A stretch of 64,000 nucleotides of DNA from Deltaproteobacteria bacterium HGW-Deltaproteobacteria-18 (GCA_002841885.1 PHBE01000008.1:84685-148684), one strand, 5' to 3'. Counted from the first letter of the stretch, positions 26,019 through 35,333 are shown. Made by a program: numbers and translations. The notes: a model not told the origin generated them from the sequence alone.

Positions 26019-26977
26019 TTGCCCTGCTCCAGCATTTTCAAGTCTGCGTCCAGATCGCGCCCTTTGGTGGTCAGATAGTTGCCGATCATCATGCCGTTGG
26101 CTCCGGCCAGAGGCAGCCAGGACTGATAGTCGCCCAGAACACGTTCCCGGCCTCCGGCGATGGTGATGCTTGCCTTCGGAAGCATGAAGCGGAAAAGGGC
26201 CACGGATTTCAGGGCATCGTGCACGGACAGGAGCGGGCTGTTCTGAAGGGGCGTGCCCGAGATGGGGGACAGAAAATTGAGCGGCACCGTATCGACGTCC
26301 AGCTCGGCCAGAGTGGCCGCCAGTTCGACGCGCTGCGCCCATGATTCGCCAAGGCCGAGGATGCCGCCAGAGCAGATCTTGAGTCCGTGCTCTTTGGCCA
26401 GGCGGATGGTGGCGATATCCTCGTCGTAGGAGTGGGTCGTGCAGATGGACGGGAAATGGGAACGGGCCGTTTCCAGATTGTGATGGTAGCGGACCAGTCC
26501 GGCCTGCGTCAGGCGGCGCGCATAGTCCCGGTTCAAAAGTCCGAGGGAGGCGCTGAGCTGAAGATCGGTACCGGATTTCAGGATTTCGATGCATTCGACG
26601 ATGCGTCCGATTTCATCGCAGGAGAGCATCAGCCCGCTGGTGACCAGCGAATAGCAGCTGGCTCCGGCCTTGTGCATGGCCAGCCCGCGATCGACCAGTT
26701 CCTTCAGGGGGAGTAGCGGATGGGTGGGGCTGCCCGTATCGTAGTGCCCGCTTTGAGCGCAGAACCTGCAATCCTGGGAACAGGTCCCGGATTTGGCGTT
26801 GGTAATGGAGCAGGTAAAGGGACGGTGTCCCATGGCGCGTGTGATGGCGTTTGCCGCGAACAGGAGTTCGGTGGTGTGTCCGCTTTCAAGCTCGGCCAGG
26901 AGAAGTCCCTGCTCTTCGGTCAGGGGCGTGCCGTCGAGGATCTGGCCAAAAAGACGTGTAATCAGTGGATGCAGCAT
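26009..26977 (-). CDS. bioB: Biotin synthase
   Basis: A 322-residue radical SAM enzyme inserting sulfur into dethiobiotin. The [4Fe-4S] cluster ligands lie at Cys66, Cys70 and Cys73 (CSQDCRFC), followed by AQSGHYDTG as in known BioB. It opens the operon; 125 bases separate it from the divergent mgtE. In that gap a 7-bp inverted repeat GAGGTCA (27007-27013) / TGACCTC (27066-27072) and a TTGTCAA are seen, but no convincing BirA operator. BioB needs an iron-sulfur supply; the Mrp-type carrier encoded at 29979 could serve, by analogy only. Confidence 0.95.
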   Translation of the reverse strand: MLHPLITRLFGQILDGTPLTEEQGLLLAELESGHTTELLFAANAITRAMGHRPFTCSITNAKSGTCSQDCRFCAQSGHYDTGSPTHPLLPLKELVDRGLAMHKAGASCYSLVTSGLMLSCDEIGRIVECIEILKSGTDLQLSASLGLLNRDYARRLTQAGLVRYHHNLETARSHFPSICTTHSYDEDIATIRLAKEHGLKICSGGILGLGESWAQRVELAATLAELDVDTVPLNFLSPISGTPLQNSPLLSVHDALKSVALFRFMLPKASITIAGGRERVLGDYQSWLPLAGANGMMIGNYLTTKGRDLDADLKMLEQGKWI

Positions 26978-27102
26978 GGTTTTCCTGTGAGAGGGGCATT
27001 AGTCGTGAGGTCAGGGCGTTGTCAAATTCCACTGTGTTTTTTCAGCGTCAATATGAAGACCCTTTTGACCTCGCAACCTGATTAGGCTACCCAGCAGCAG
27101 TC

Positions 27103-28437
27103 ATGAATGCAAAGAAAAATTCCGATCCCACGCCCATGGACCACTCCTCCGTGCAGTGGTTGGCCACTTCCCTGGACAGCCAGCATCCGGCCGATACCGC
27201 CGATGAGCTGGAAAATCTGTCTTTGGCAGAGCAGCTTGAATACATTCAGGAAATGGACGTGGAGGACGCTTCGGAGTCCATCACCGAAATGGAGCGTCAC
27301 GATCGCAATGCGCTCATGACCCAGCTTTCGCCGGATTTCGCCGCCGCCATTCTGGAGGCCATGTCCCCGGATGACGCGGCCGATATTCTCGAAGATCTCG
27401 ACGTCTCCGTCCGCGCCCGCATTTTCAAGAAGCTGGAACGCGAGGACGCCGAGGAAATCTCGGACCTGCTGCAGTTCGATCCGGATTCCGCCGGCGGCGT
27501 CATGAACACCGAGATTCTGGCCCTGGATCACTCCATGAACGCGCAGCAGGCCATCAATCTGATCCGCGACCGGGTAGAGGAAACCGAGATTCCCTACTAT
27601 GCCTACATCGTTGACGAGTTCAGGCATCTCCGGGGCGTGCTGTCCCTGCGGGATCTTCTCCTGAGCCCGGGCCGGACCCTACTGAAGGAACTGCTGCACG
27701 AGCAGAACCTGATTTACGTATCCTTCGACGTGGACAAGGAAGAGGTCGCCCGGCTCATCAGCCGCTACAATTTTCTGGCTCTTCCCGTCGTTGACCACGA
27801 ACAGCGCCTTCTGGGCATGGTCACAGTCGATGACGTCATCGATATCATCCAGGAGGAAGCCAGCGAGGACATGCAGTCCATGGTCGGCGCGGGTCGGGAC
27901 GAAACTGTGGATTCGCCCTGGACCTATTCCCTGCGCATGCGTCTGCCCTGGCTGATCCTCAATGTGCTCAACTCCGCCGTGTCCGCCTTCGTCGTGCATC
28001 TGTTCGAAGGCACCATCGCACAGATGGCCATCCTGGCCGCGCTCATGCCCATCGTCGCCAATCAGGCCGGAAATACTGGTCAGCAGGCCCTGGCGGTCAT
28101 GATCAGGCAGTTGGCCATGGAGCGGTTCAACCGCAGGAAAAGCTGGGTGGCGGTGTTGCGTGAAGCCAAGATCGGAACGGCCAACGGGTTCATCGTCGGC
28201 TCACTGGTTTTTATCGGCCTTTTCGTCTGGACCCACAATCTCGGCCTGGCCGTGGTCATGGCCCTGGCCTTGGGTCTCGACATGCTCATCGGCGCCGTGG
28301 CCGGAGCGTCCATTCCGCTGGTGCTCAAAGAAATCGGACGCGACCCGGCCCAGGCTTCAAGCATCTTCCTGACGACTCTGACGGACAGTATCGGTTTTTT
28401 CACCTTTCTGGGACTGGCTGCCACCTTTCTTTTCTAG
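27103..28437 (+). CDS. mgtE: MgtE-type magnesium channel
   Basis: A 444-residue MgtE family Mg2+ channel. The N-terminal alpha-helical superhelical domain (about 20-125) contains repeating DAADILEDLD units; a CBS pair covers about 130-255; five membrane helices make up about 285-440. The P-x-x-x-N-x-x-G filter region is seen as LMPIVANQAGNTGQQ near 313, and a conserved membrane Asp lies in LTDSIGF near 425. Intracellular Mg2+ closes this channel. Ribosome site weak. It is followed by a terminator at 28516 and faces the CBS gene. Confidence 0.92.
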   Translation: MNAKKNSDPTPMDHSSVQWLATSLDSQHPADTADELENLSLAEQLEYIQEMDVEDASESITEMERHDRNALMTQLSPDFAAAILEAMSPDDAADILEDLDVSVRARIFKKLEREDAEEISDLLQFDPDSAGGVMNTEILALDHSMNAQQAINLIRDRVEETEIPYYAYIVDEFRHLRGVLSLRDLLLSPGRTLLKELLHEQNLIYVSFDVDKEEVARLISRYNFLALPVVDHEQRLLGMVTVDDVIDIIQEEASEDMQSMVGAGRDETVDSPWTYSLRMRLPWLILNVLNSAVSAFVVHLFEGTIAQMAILAALMPIVANQAGNTGQQALAVMIRQLAMERFNRRKSWVAVLREAKIGTANGFIVGSLVFIGLFVWTHNLGLAVVMALALGLDMLIGAVAGASIPLVLKEIGRDPAQASSIFLTTLTDSIGFFTFLGLAATFLF

Positions 28438-28515
28438 AAGACGCAATCTGGCTGGCAGATGAAAAGACAAAATATACAGGCCGCTTAAACATTCGATGAG
28501 ATGCAAGGAAGCGGG

Positions 28516-28566
28516 AAAAGCCAGTACGCGCAGTCATGCACAGACACAAGCGAGCTGGCTTTTTTC
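28516..28566 (+). terminator. Terminator of mgtE
   Basis: AAAAGCCAG and CTGGCTTTT form a 9-bp stem with a roughly 30-base loop, followed by TTTTTT (28561-28566). It starts about 80 bases after the mgtE stop. The left arm also carries AAAA, so it could act for the convergent CBS gene. Confidence 0.65.
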
Positions 28567-28601
28567 GTTGACTCAGCAGATCTGCGTTTTGGGGCGGCCT
28601 G

Positions 28602-29033
28602 CTAGTCTTCCGGCTCCACGGCATCCATCAGATCAATGGTCAGCCGCAGGAAGTCTGCCTCGGTGATGATCCCGCACAGCTTTTCGTCGCAGATCACGGG
28701 CAGGCATCCGTACTTCTCCTCCAGCAATAATTTGGCGGCCTCCTTCAAAGACAGGTCGGCGGTGACGGTGACCACGTCGGTCTGCATGATTTCGCGAATG
28801 GGAATTCCGGACTCGATTTCATCCTGGGTCTGGCGGTCGATACCGGCCAACTCGGAGATGGTCGCGGCCAGGATGTCGCGATGCGTCAACAGACCTGCGA
28901 ATTTTCCCTGATTGTCGACAATGGGGATGTGGCGGATGCGGGCCAGGTCCATCAGATCCTTGGCCGCGCTCAGACTTTCGTTGTGATTGAGGGTGAAAAC
29001 GTCCTTGGTCATGATATTCTTTACCTGGAACAT
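28602..29033 (-). CDS. Tandem CBS-domain protein
   Basis: A 143-residue protein made of two CBS domains (about 5-60 and 80-138), beginning MFQVKNIMTKDVFTL at 29033 with AGGAG upstream. CBS pairs bind adenine nucleotides and sense energy state. No catalytic or DNA-binding domain is attached, so it must act through a partner. It lies between mgtE, which has its own CBS pair, and pcm; a functional link to Mg2+ uptake is possible but unproven. Such stand-alone CBS proteins are common in sulfate reducers. Confidence 0.85.
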   Translation of the reverse strand: MFQVKNIMTKDVFTLNHNESLSAAKDLMDLARIRHIPIVDNQGKFAGLLTHRDILAATISELAGIDRQTQDEIESGIPIREIMQTDVVTVTADLSLKEAAKLLLEEKYGCLPVICDEKLCGIITEADFLRLTIDLMDAVEPED

Positions 29034-29184
29034 GGCATTCTCCTTTTTGAGCATTCTTTCCGATTCCAGCAGCGCGGGCAAGAAAAAGGTTGGCGCAGGC
29101 GGCGTAAGCCGGTCCACGACGACGTCCGTGTTGACTTGGGTGGTGAAATCTGGTTTGCAACCATCTTTCTGGTAATGATTTCCA

Positions 29185-29856
29185 ATGAATCGAGCAGACC
29201 GGGAGAGCTTCACGTTGAAGGGATTTCTTCGCAATCGGGAAAGGATGGTGCGAGAGCAGATCGAGGCCAGGGGGATCACCGACGAACGCGTGCTCTCCGT
29301 GATGCGTCAGGTTCCCCGTCATCTTTTCGTCGACGAAGCTCTGCAGATGCAGGCCTACGGAGACCATCCCGTGCCCATCGGACTTGGGCAGACACTTTCC
29401 CAGCCATACATAGTCGCCCTGATGACCTCGCTTCTGGTCGTCCGTCCGCGCATGCGCATCCTTGAAATAGGAACCGGCTCCGGATACCAGGCCGCCATAC
29501 TCGCGGCCATGGGGGCTGATGTATTCACCGTCGAGCGGATCAAGCAGCTCTACATGACAGCCCGCAGCAGGCTTCTGCAGATGAAATACTTCAATGTGCG
29601 GGTCAAGCTCGACGACGGAACCCTTGGCTGGCCGGAGCAGGGCCCTTTTGATCGCATCATCGTCACGGCGGGAGGGCCCGAGGTGCCCGCGCCTCTGCTG
29701 GAGCAGCTGACGGATCCGGGAATCATGCTCATCCCCGTGGGCGCGACAAGAAGGGACCAGCGGCTGCTCAGGATTTTCAAGAAGGAAGGGCGGATCCATC
29801 AGGAAGACCAGGGCCCCGTCGCTTTTGTCGACCTAGTGGGATCGCACGGCTGGTGA
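29185..29856 (+). CDS. pcm: Protein-L-isoaspartate O-methyltransferase
   Basis: A 223-residue SAM-dependent enzyme that repairs damaged aspartyl residues. The SAM-binding loop EIGTGSG is at 94-100, preceded by the family's [13 protein letters not shown] at 68-80. The ribosome site before the ATG at 29185 is poor; the start could be later, for example Met21. The C-terminus ends [17 protein letters not shown], typical. It is divergent from the CBS gene and 122 bases upstream of the Mrp gene. Confidence 0.9.
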   Translation: MNRADRESFTLKGFLRNRERMVREQIEARGITDERVLSVMRQVPRHLFVDEALQMQAYGDHPVPIGLGQTLSQPYIVALMTSLLVVRPRMRILEIGTGSGYQAAILAAMGADVFTVERIKQLYMTARSRLLQMKYFNVRVKLDDGTLGWPEQGPFDRIIVTAGGPEVPAPLLEQLTDPGIMLIPVGATRRDQRLLRIFKKEGRIHQEDQGPVAFVDLVGSHGW

Positions 29857-29978
29857 GCCTCGGCGTTGCCCAGAGCTTATGCGTTTGACGTGCTGGAATG
29901 CTTAACAACAGTTAAAAGACTATTTGGCCCAGCAACCGGCACAACCGGTGGCAACTGGCCCATATACCTGGAGGAAAA

Positions 29979-30887
29979 ATGTCCGAAACCAATTCATCCT
30001 GTTCCAGCTGCTCCGGCAAGAACACCCTGGGTACGATCCAGGACAGCCCGGAAACCAAGTTCGAACGTCAGGACAGGGTCATCGCCGGCACCCTGTCCAA
30101 GATCAAATACAAGCTTTTTGTCATGAGCGGCAAAGGCGGAGTGGGCAAGAGTTCCGTATCCACCAATCTGGCCGCCGCCCTGGCCCTCAAGGGCTACAAG
30201 GTCGGGCTTCTGGATGTCGACATTCACGGGCCCAGCGTCCCGCATCTGCTTGGCCTGACGGGTCTACTGGACATCGATCCGCAAAAGGGCATCCAGCCCA
30301 AGCGTTACAGCGACAATCTGGCGGTCGTGTCCATGGAGTCCCTGCTCAAGGATCCGGATCAGGCCGTGCTCTGGAAAGGGCCCATGAAGACCTCGGCCAT
30401 CCGGCAGTTCGTGTCCGATGTGGACTGGGGCGAGCTTGATTTCCTGGTCATCGACTCTCCTCCAGGCACGGGCGACGAGCCGATGGCCGTGCTCAAGACA
30501 GTCCCCGACGCCCTGAGCATCGTGATCACGACGCCTCAAGAAATTTCTTTGGCAGACGTGCGGAAATCGATTAACTTTCTGCAGTACGTAAAGGCGAACA
30601 TTCTCGGCGTCGTTGAAAACATGAGCGGTCTGATCTGTCCGCATTGCGCGCAGAAGATCGATCTGTTCAAGAAAGGCGGAGGAGAGGAGCTGGCCAGGAA
30701 GTACTCGCTCCCGTTTCTCGGCTCGATTCCGCTGGATCCGGTTACCGTGATCGCCGGAGATCTGGGCAAGCCCGTGGTCATGCTCGATGTCGATTGTCCG
30801 GCCAAGACGGCCCTGCTCGAGATGGCGGAGCGCGTCATCGCCGCTGCTGAAAACAGTCTGGAGGCGGTGTCGAGCAGTCATGTTTAG
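29979..30887 (+). CDS. Mrp/ApbC-type iron-sulfur carrier P-loop ATPase
   Basis: A 302-residue Mrp/NBP35-family protein that holds and transfers [4Fe-4S] clusters. The deviant Walker A GKGGVGKS is at 51-58, and the CPHC pair Cys220/Cys223 bridges a cluster in the dimer. A second pair, Cys8/Cys11 (SSCSSCSG), lies in the N-terminal tail. N-terminal cysteines are typical of the NBP35 branch, which has four of them, so the tail is intermediate. GGAGG precedes the ATG. It begins a run of same-strand genes with the transglycosylase and pgsA. Confidence 0.9.
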   Translation: MSETNSSCSSCSGKNTLGTIQDSPETKFERQDRVIAGTLSKIKYKLFVMSGKGGVGKSSVSTNLAAALALKGYKVGLLDVDIHGPSVPHLLGLTGLLDIDPQKGIQPKRYSDNLAVVSMESLLKDPDQAVLWKGPMKTSAIRQFVSDVDWGELDFLVIDSPPGTGDEPMAVLKTVPDALSIVITTPQEISLADVRKSINFLQYVKANILGVVENMSGLICPHCAQKIDLFKKGGGEELARKYSLPFLGSIPLDPVTVIAGDLGKPVVMLDVDCPAKTALLEMAERVIAAAENSLEAVSSSHV

Positions 30888-30909
30888 GTAAGAAGGTGGT
30901 GCGAACGTA

Positions 30910-31512
30910 ATGAAGCGTGTTTTTGTATTTTCTTTTCTTCTCGCCGTGCAGTTTTTTCTTCTGGCTGGGCAGAGCGCCCAAGCCAAAGGAATCTACTATA
31001 TGGTCAAGGAAGATGGAAGTCTTTGCATAACTGACATTCCAAACTCAAGAAAATACAAACCATACAAGTTTCAAAAAACGATCAACTACATCCGGAATGC
31101 AATCGTTGCATTCAAACGTGATCACAGAAGCGTTGAAGAAGTAAATACCATAGTTTCAGGTTTATGCTCCAAATATGGAGTTGACAAAAAACTTGTGATG
31201 GCGGTTATCGATGTCGAATCCGGATTCAATGCCGCCGCAGTTTCGACTGCCGGAGCGCAGGGGCTGATGCAGATCATGCCTGAAACCGGACGGGATCTTG
31301 ACCTTGAAGATCCTTTCGACCCCTCTGAAAATATCGATGCGGGTATCCGCTATCTGAAATATCTTTTGGACACGTTTCCGGACAGGCGTCTTGCGGTTGC
31401 TGCATATAACGCTGGGCCTAATGCAGTAAAAAAATATGGAGGAATTCCTCCATACGCCGAAACTCAAAACTATGTAGAAAAAGTTTGGGCGCGACTTCAA
31501 AATTATGAATAA
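30910..31512 (+). CDS. Lytic murein transglycosylase, SLT family
   Basis: A 200-residue periplasmic enzyme cleaving peptidoglycan. The signal peptide covers 1-25 (ending QSAQA). A DUF4124-like N-terminal stretch, YYMVKEDGSLCITDIPNSRK, precedes the SLT domain, whose catalytic Glu103 sits in DVESGFN and is followed by GAQGLMQIMP and the AVAAYNAGP motif near 160. The gene is visibly richer in A+T than the genes before it. AAGGTGG lies upstream. Six bases separate it from pgsA. Type IV pilus or division partners are possible given the genes that follow. Confidence 0.88.
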   Translation: MKRVFVFSFLLAVQFFLLAGQSAQAKGIYYMVKEDGSLCITDIPNSRKYKPYKFQKTINYIRNAIVAFKRDHRSVEEVNTIVSGLCSKYGVDKKLVMAVIDVESGFNAAAVSTAGAQGLMQIMPETGRDLDLEDPFDPSENIDAGIRYLKYLLDTFPDRRLAVAAYNAGPNAVKKYGGIPPYAETQNYVEKVWARLQNYE

Positions 31513-31518
31513 AACAAA

Positions 31519-32058
31519 ATGATGAACGTACCAAACGCACTTACGGTTTTTCGAATAATGGCGGTGCCCTTTATTATCGCCTTGCTGTATTTTCCCACGC
31601 CGACAACCTGTCTGCTGGCGACGATCTTTTTTCTTGTCGCGATCCTTACGGATCTTGCTGACGGCTTTTGGGCAAGAAAATACAATCAGGTCACCAATTT
31701 CGGAAAGTTTCTCGATCCCCTGGCAGACAAGATACTCATCGCATCGGTCCTGATCATGCTGGTCGAGTTGAATTGGGTTCCGGCATGGATCGCGATCATT
31801 GTCATCATCCGCGAATTGCTTGTCACAGGACTTCGAGCCATCGCTGCGGACAAGGGGCAGGTTATCGCAGCCGACAAATATGGGAAGATGAAGACGATCA
31901 TGCAGAGCGTCGCGCTGGTTCCTCTTATTTATCACTACCCGTTTTTTGGTATCGACACTGCGGCATTGGGTTTTTTGTTACTGCTTGTGGCGGTAGTGCT
32001 CACTTTGTACTCGGGATGGAATTACCTTTACGGCTTTTATCGGATTTGGGGTGACTGA
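31519..32058 (+). CDS. pgsA: CDP-diacylglycerol-glycerol-3-phosphate 3-phosphatidyltransferase
   Basis: A 179-residue inner-membrane enzyme making phosphatidylglycerol phosphate. The CDP-alcohol phosphatidyltransferase motif is complete: D-G-x2-A-R-x8-G-x3-D-x3-D at about 41-63 (LADGFWARKYNQVTNFGKFL then DPLAD). Four or five membrane helices. Two adjacent ATGs (31519 and 31522) are possible starts. A 135-base gap precedes the pilT gene. Confidence 0.92.
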   Translation: MMNVPNALTVFRIMAVPFIIALLYFPTPTTCLLATIFFLVAILTDLADGFWARKYNQVTNFGKFLDPLADKILIASVLIMLVELNWVPAWIAIIVIIRELLVTGLRAIAADKGQVIAADKYGKMKTIMQSVALVPLIYHYPFFGIDTAALGFLLLLVAVVLTLYSGWNYLYGFYRIWGD

Positions 32059-32193
32059 ACTTTGCATTTTGTTTCTCTGAATTTTAGTGTATGCATCATC
32101 CGAACTTATTTGAACTTAAAGGGTGCGACACGAATCTGCTTGCCTGTCAACAATTTCCGATTTTGCGGACAGTTCCTTTGGAGGACGGCATAA

Positions 32194-33276
32194 ATGGCTC
32201 AAATAGATGCTTTTTTTAAGATGATGCATGAGCTTGGGGCCTCGGATCTTCATCTCTCATCGGGTTCGCAACCGATCATCCGCCTGCATGGAGAAATGCA
32301 GCGTATCAAGTACAAATTTCTTGAGCACGAAGAACTCAAGAAAATGCTTTACGAAATAACTCCAGAAAACAAGATCAAGACATTCGAAGAATGCGGAGAC
32401 GTCGATTTCTCCTACGAAGTCACCCATCTGGCTCGATACCGCGCCAATTTCTTCATGCAAAAACGCGGGATAGGAGCTGTTTTTCGGGAAATCCCGCAAA
32501 AGATTCTCACCATCGAGGAACTCGGTCTGCCAAATATCCTCAAGAACCTGGCCATGTTGCCCAAAGGCCTGGTGCTGGTGACCGGGCCGACAGGCAGCGG
32601 TAAGTCGACCACTCTGGCAGCCATTGTCGATTATGTGAACAAGATCCGCAAGGATCACATCCTGACCATCGAAGACCCCATCGAATTCGTGCATGAACCT
32701 CAGAACTGCCTGATCAACCAGCGCGAAGTCGGCCGGGACACCCTGTCCTTCAGCGCGGCGTTGCGCGGGGCCTTGCGTGAGGATCCGGATATCATTCTGG
32801 TCGGCGAAATGCGAGACTTGGAAACCATTCAGCTGGCTCTGGAAGCGGCCGAGACAGGCCATCTGGTTTTCGCGACCCTGCACACCATCTCCGCCTCGAA
32901 AACCATTGACCGCATCATCGAGGTCTTTCCTGGCGATTTGCAGGGGCAGATCCGTTCCGGCCTCGCCGACTCCCTGCGGGCCATCATCGCGCAGAATCTT
33001 TTCAAGCGCATCGACCAGCCCGGGCGCGTGGCAGGCATTGAGGTCCTCATCGCCACTCCTGCCGTGCGCAACCTGATCCGCGAAAACAAGATCTTTCAGA
33101 TCAATTCCGTTATCGAGACCGGCCGAAAATTCGGCATGCAGAGCATCGACGATGCCATCATGAAGCTTCTGACCGCCGGTGTCATTGACGCCGAGCAGGC
33201 CTACAACAAGGCGGCCACGAAATCGAAGTTCAGGGAATTCCTGACCACACCGCCCCAAGATTTCACCGAGGTGTAG
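32194..33276 (+). CDS. pilT: Type IV pilus retraction ATPase PilT
   Basis: A 360-residue secretion ATPase powering pilus retraction (twitching). Walker A GPTGSGKST lies at 131-139; an Asp box, Walker B (DPDIILVGEMRD near 189) and His box (LHTISASKT near 229) follow. The AxRNLIRE element typical of PilT appears as AVRNLIREN near 290. GGAGG lies upstream. One base separates it from the second ATPase gene. No pilin or assembly genes are in the window, so the pilus itself is encoded elsewhere. Confidence 0.92.
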   Translation: MAQIDAFFKMMHELGASDLHLSSGSQPIIRLHGEMQRIKYKFLEHEELKKMLYEITPENKIKTFEECGDVDFSYEVTHLARYRANFFMQKRGIGAVFREIPQKILTIEELGLPNILKNLAMLPKGLVLVTGPTGSGKSTTLAAIVDYVNKIRKDHILTIEDPIEFVHEPQNCLINQREVGRDTLSFSAALRGALREDPDIILVGEMRDLETIQLALEAAETGHLVFATLHTISASKTIDRIIEVFPGDLQGQIRSGLADSLRAIIAQNLFKRIDQPGRVAGIEVLIATPAVRNLIRENKIFQINSVIETGRKFGMQSIDDAIMKLLTAGVIDAEQAYNKAATKSKFREFLTTPPQDFTEV

Positions 33277-33277
33277 T

Positions 33278-34453
33278 ATGCAAAGAGCGCATCTTGACCA
33301 TATATTACATCAGGTTCTCGATTTTGCACCTGATACCTCAGACATCCTGTTCACCGTGAACAAGCATGTGCAGGCGGAAGTTCACGGCGAACTCGTCAAC
33401 GCCAGGATAGAACCAAACCCCGGGCCGCTCCTGCCGGTTCAGGTTGAGGCCGTGGCCATGTGTCTCATGGGCCGCAATATCAGACTTTACGAAGACCAAC
33501 TGCGGACAGGTTCCTGCGATCTCTCCTACGAACTTCCCGGGCGCTGCCGTTTCAGGGTCAACGTCCTTGGGCAGAAGGGCTCGCTGGCCATAGTGATGCG
33601 CAAGCTGACCTCCATCGTGCCCACGATCAAGGACCTCGCCCTGCCGGATGTCTTTTACGAAATGTCCAAGGAGAAGTTCGGTCTGATCCTGGTTACGGGT
33701 GCCACCGGCACAGGAAAAACCACCTCTCTTGCCGCCCTCATCGACAACATCAACCAGATGCACCGCAAGCATATCGTCACCCTTGAGGACCCCATCGAAT
33801 ATGTCCACGAGCACAAGCTCGGGACCGTGAACCAGCGCGAACTGGGCCTCGATTTCGACTCTTTCTCATCGGGACTGCGCGCGGCATTGCGCCAGGCCCC
33901 AAAAGTTATCCTGGTGGGTGAAATCCGCGATCGCGAGACGATCACCATTGCTCTGGAAGCCGCGGAAACCGGTCATCTCGTGCTCGGCACGCTGCACACC
34001 AGTGACACCGGCCAGACGATCAACCGCATCATCGGCATGTTTGAGCTTGCCGAAGAACGATTGATCAGATCACGTCTGGCGGAGAGCCTCAAATATGTCG
34101 TTTCGCAAAGATTGATGCCACGTTTGGGTGGAGGGCGCGTGCCTGCGTTTGAAGTCTTGAAGTCGAACTTGCGTATCAAGGAAGTCATTTACAACGGTGA
34201 GAGCGAAGACAAATCCTTCTACAACATCGTTGAATCCGGTGATGCCTACGGTATGATCACTTTCGACAAATACATAGCCAATCAGTTTTACGAGAACATC
34301 ATTTCCGAAGATATCGCCATGCTTTACGGATCGGACAAATCGCGCCTGGCCCAGATGGTCGACAAGATCAAGACCGCCCGTGGAGAGAAGGTTACGGACA
34401 TTGAAGGTCTCGAACTTGATCATGAATATGATCGCAAGAGCTCCTTTTTTTGA
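33278..34453 (+). CDS. Second PilT/PilU-family ATPase
   Basis: A 391-residue paralogue of PilT, probably PilU-like: a retraction ATPase that assists PilT. Walker A GATGTGKTT is at 141-149, Walker B in KVILVGEIRD near 213 and the His box LHTSDTGQT near 242. The N-terminal domain is diverged and the C-terminal tail (after about 330) is longer than in PilT, with a charged end. The gene follows pilT with a one-base gap. The AxRNLIRE element of PilT is replaced here by LKSNLRIKEVI. Confidence 0.88.
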   Translation: MQRAHLDHILHQVLDFAPDTSDILFTVNKHVQAEVHGELVNARIEPNPGPLLPVQVEAVAMCLMGRNIRLYEDQLRTGSCDLSYELPGRCRFRVNVLGQKGSLAIVMRKLTSIVPTIKDLALPDVFYEMSKEKFGLILVTGATGTGKTTSLAALIDNINQMHRKHIVTLEDPIEYVHEHKLGTVNQRELGLDFDSFSSGLRAALRQAPKVILVGEIRDRETITIALEAAETGHLVLGTLHTSDTGQTINRIIGMFELAEERLIRSRLAESLKYVVSQRLMPRLGGGRVPAFEVLKSNLRIKEVIYNGESEDKSFYNIVESGDAYGMITFDKYIANQFYENIISEDIAMLYGSDKSRLAQMVDKIKTARGEKVTDIEGLELDHEYDRKSSFF

Positions 34454-34462
34454 GAGGTTAGA

Positions 34463-35047
34463 ATGGACATCACCTGCACTCATTGCAAATCCAGTTTTGT
34501 GATACCGGACGACCGTATTCCTGAAACCAAAAAGTTCAAACTCAATTGTCCCAAATGTCGAGAACCGATCGTTGTGGATCAGGAAAGCGAGAGCGAAAAA
34601 ATCGTTGCTCCTGAACATTTTCCGCATGATGCAACTGTAGCTTTTTTGTTTGTCAAGAACAGGACACTTTCGGAGAGAATAGGCCTTTTCTTGAAATCAA
34701 GAGGCATTTTTATTTCCTCGTCCACACTTATCCACGAAGCATTGGATAAAGTTCGCATCAATTACTACAACATCCTGATTCTTGAAGAGTCGGAAGAGGC
34801 CAAAGCGCTTCTTGGTATTGTAAGAAAGTGGAACGGATTGCGCCGCAGGGATGTAAACATCATTCTTGTAGAAACCGATTGCAAGAGTCTGCATGCCAAT
34901 GAGGCATTTTTCAGAGGCGTCAACGCTGTTGTCGGCGCTAAGGACATTGAAAGAATTGAGAATATTCTTGATCTTGCCATAGGTGAATACAAGAGCTATA
35001 GCGAACCATGGACTGTCGCAGCACAAAGATTGCACATTAAAGGATGA
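34463..35047 (+). CDS. Zinc-ribbon protein with receiver-like domain
   Basis: A 194-residue protein. The N-terminal 40 residues are a zinc ribbon of the MJ0042 type (Cys5, Cys8, Cys29, Cys32: CTHC and CPKC). After a linker, residues about 55-185 resemble a response-regulator receiver fold (FLFVKNRTLSERIGLFLKSRG, then NILILEES, then a VETD strand), but a normal phosphoacceptor Asp is not obvious; Glu residues occupy that region. It is nine bases after the second PilT gene and three before the FtsB-like gene, so it belongs to the pilus-related set. Role unknown. Confidence 0.7.
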   Translation: MDITCTHCKSSFVIPDDRIPETKKFKLNCPKCREPIVVDQESESEKIVAPEHFPHDATVAFLFVKNRTLSERIGLFLKSRGIFISSSTLIHEALDKVRINYYNILILEESEEAKALLGIVRKWNGLRRRDVNIILVETDCKSLHANEAFFRGVNAVVGAKDIERIENILDLAIGEYKSYSEPWTVAAQRLHIKG

Positions 35048-35050
35048 TCC

Positions 35051-35332
35051 ATGATTCATGGTAAAAATCAAATTTTTCTTTTTCTGTTATGTATCATAAA
35101 TATCTTTCTCGTTTTTAAGATATTTGATGAAGATAGCGGGATGCCCGTTTACAAGGATTTGAAAATTAAAATCGAGAGTGTGCAAGAGAAAATTAACGAT
35201 ATCGATTTTCGAAATAGACAAATCAGTTCTGAGATTCGTATTCTCAAGAAGAACGACCAATATGTAAACAGGTTGATCAAGCGAGAACTTTTTTACGTAG
35301 CTGACAATGAACTGATGTATATCCTGAAATAA
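35051..35332 (+). CDS. FtsB/DivIC-like septum protein
   Basis: A 93-residue protein with one N-terminal membrane helix (about 7-24) followed by a coiled coil (about 35-75) and a small C-terminal end (RELFYVADNELMYIL), the layout of FtsB/DivIC. Those bridge division proteins at the septum. A GATCC precedes the start, only weakly ribosome-like. It sits between the zinc-ribbon and TPR genes with gaps of three bases and one base, so it is surely part of the same transcript. AT-rich relative to neighbours. Confidence 0.75.
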   Translation: MIHGKNQIFLFLLCIINIFLVFKIFDEDSGMPVYKDLKIKIESVQEKINDIDFRNRQISSEIRILKKNDQYVNRLIKRELFYVADNELMYILK

Positions 35333-35333
35333 T

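Noticed and set aside
26978..27102. BirA operator in the bioB-mgtE gap
   Set aside because: Only a 7-bp inverted repeat with a 52-base spacer was found, not the TTGTAAACC-type paired half-sites.
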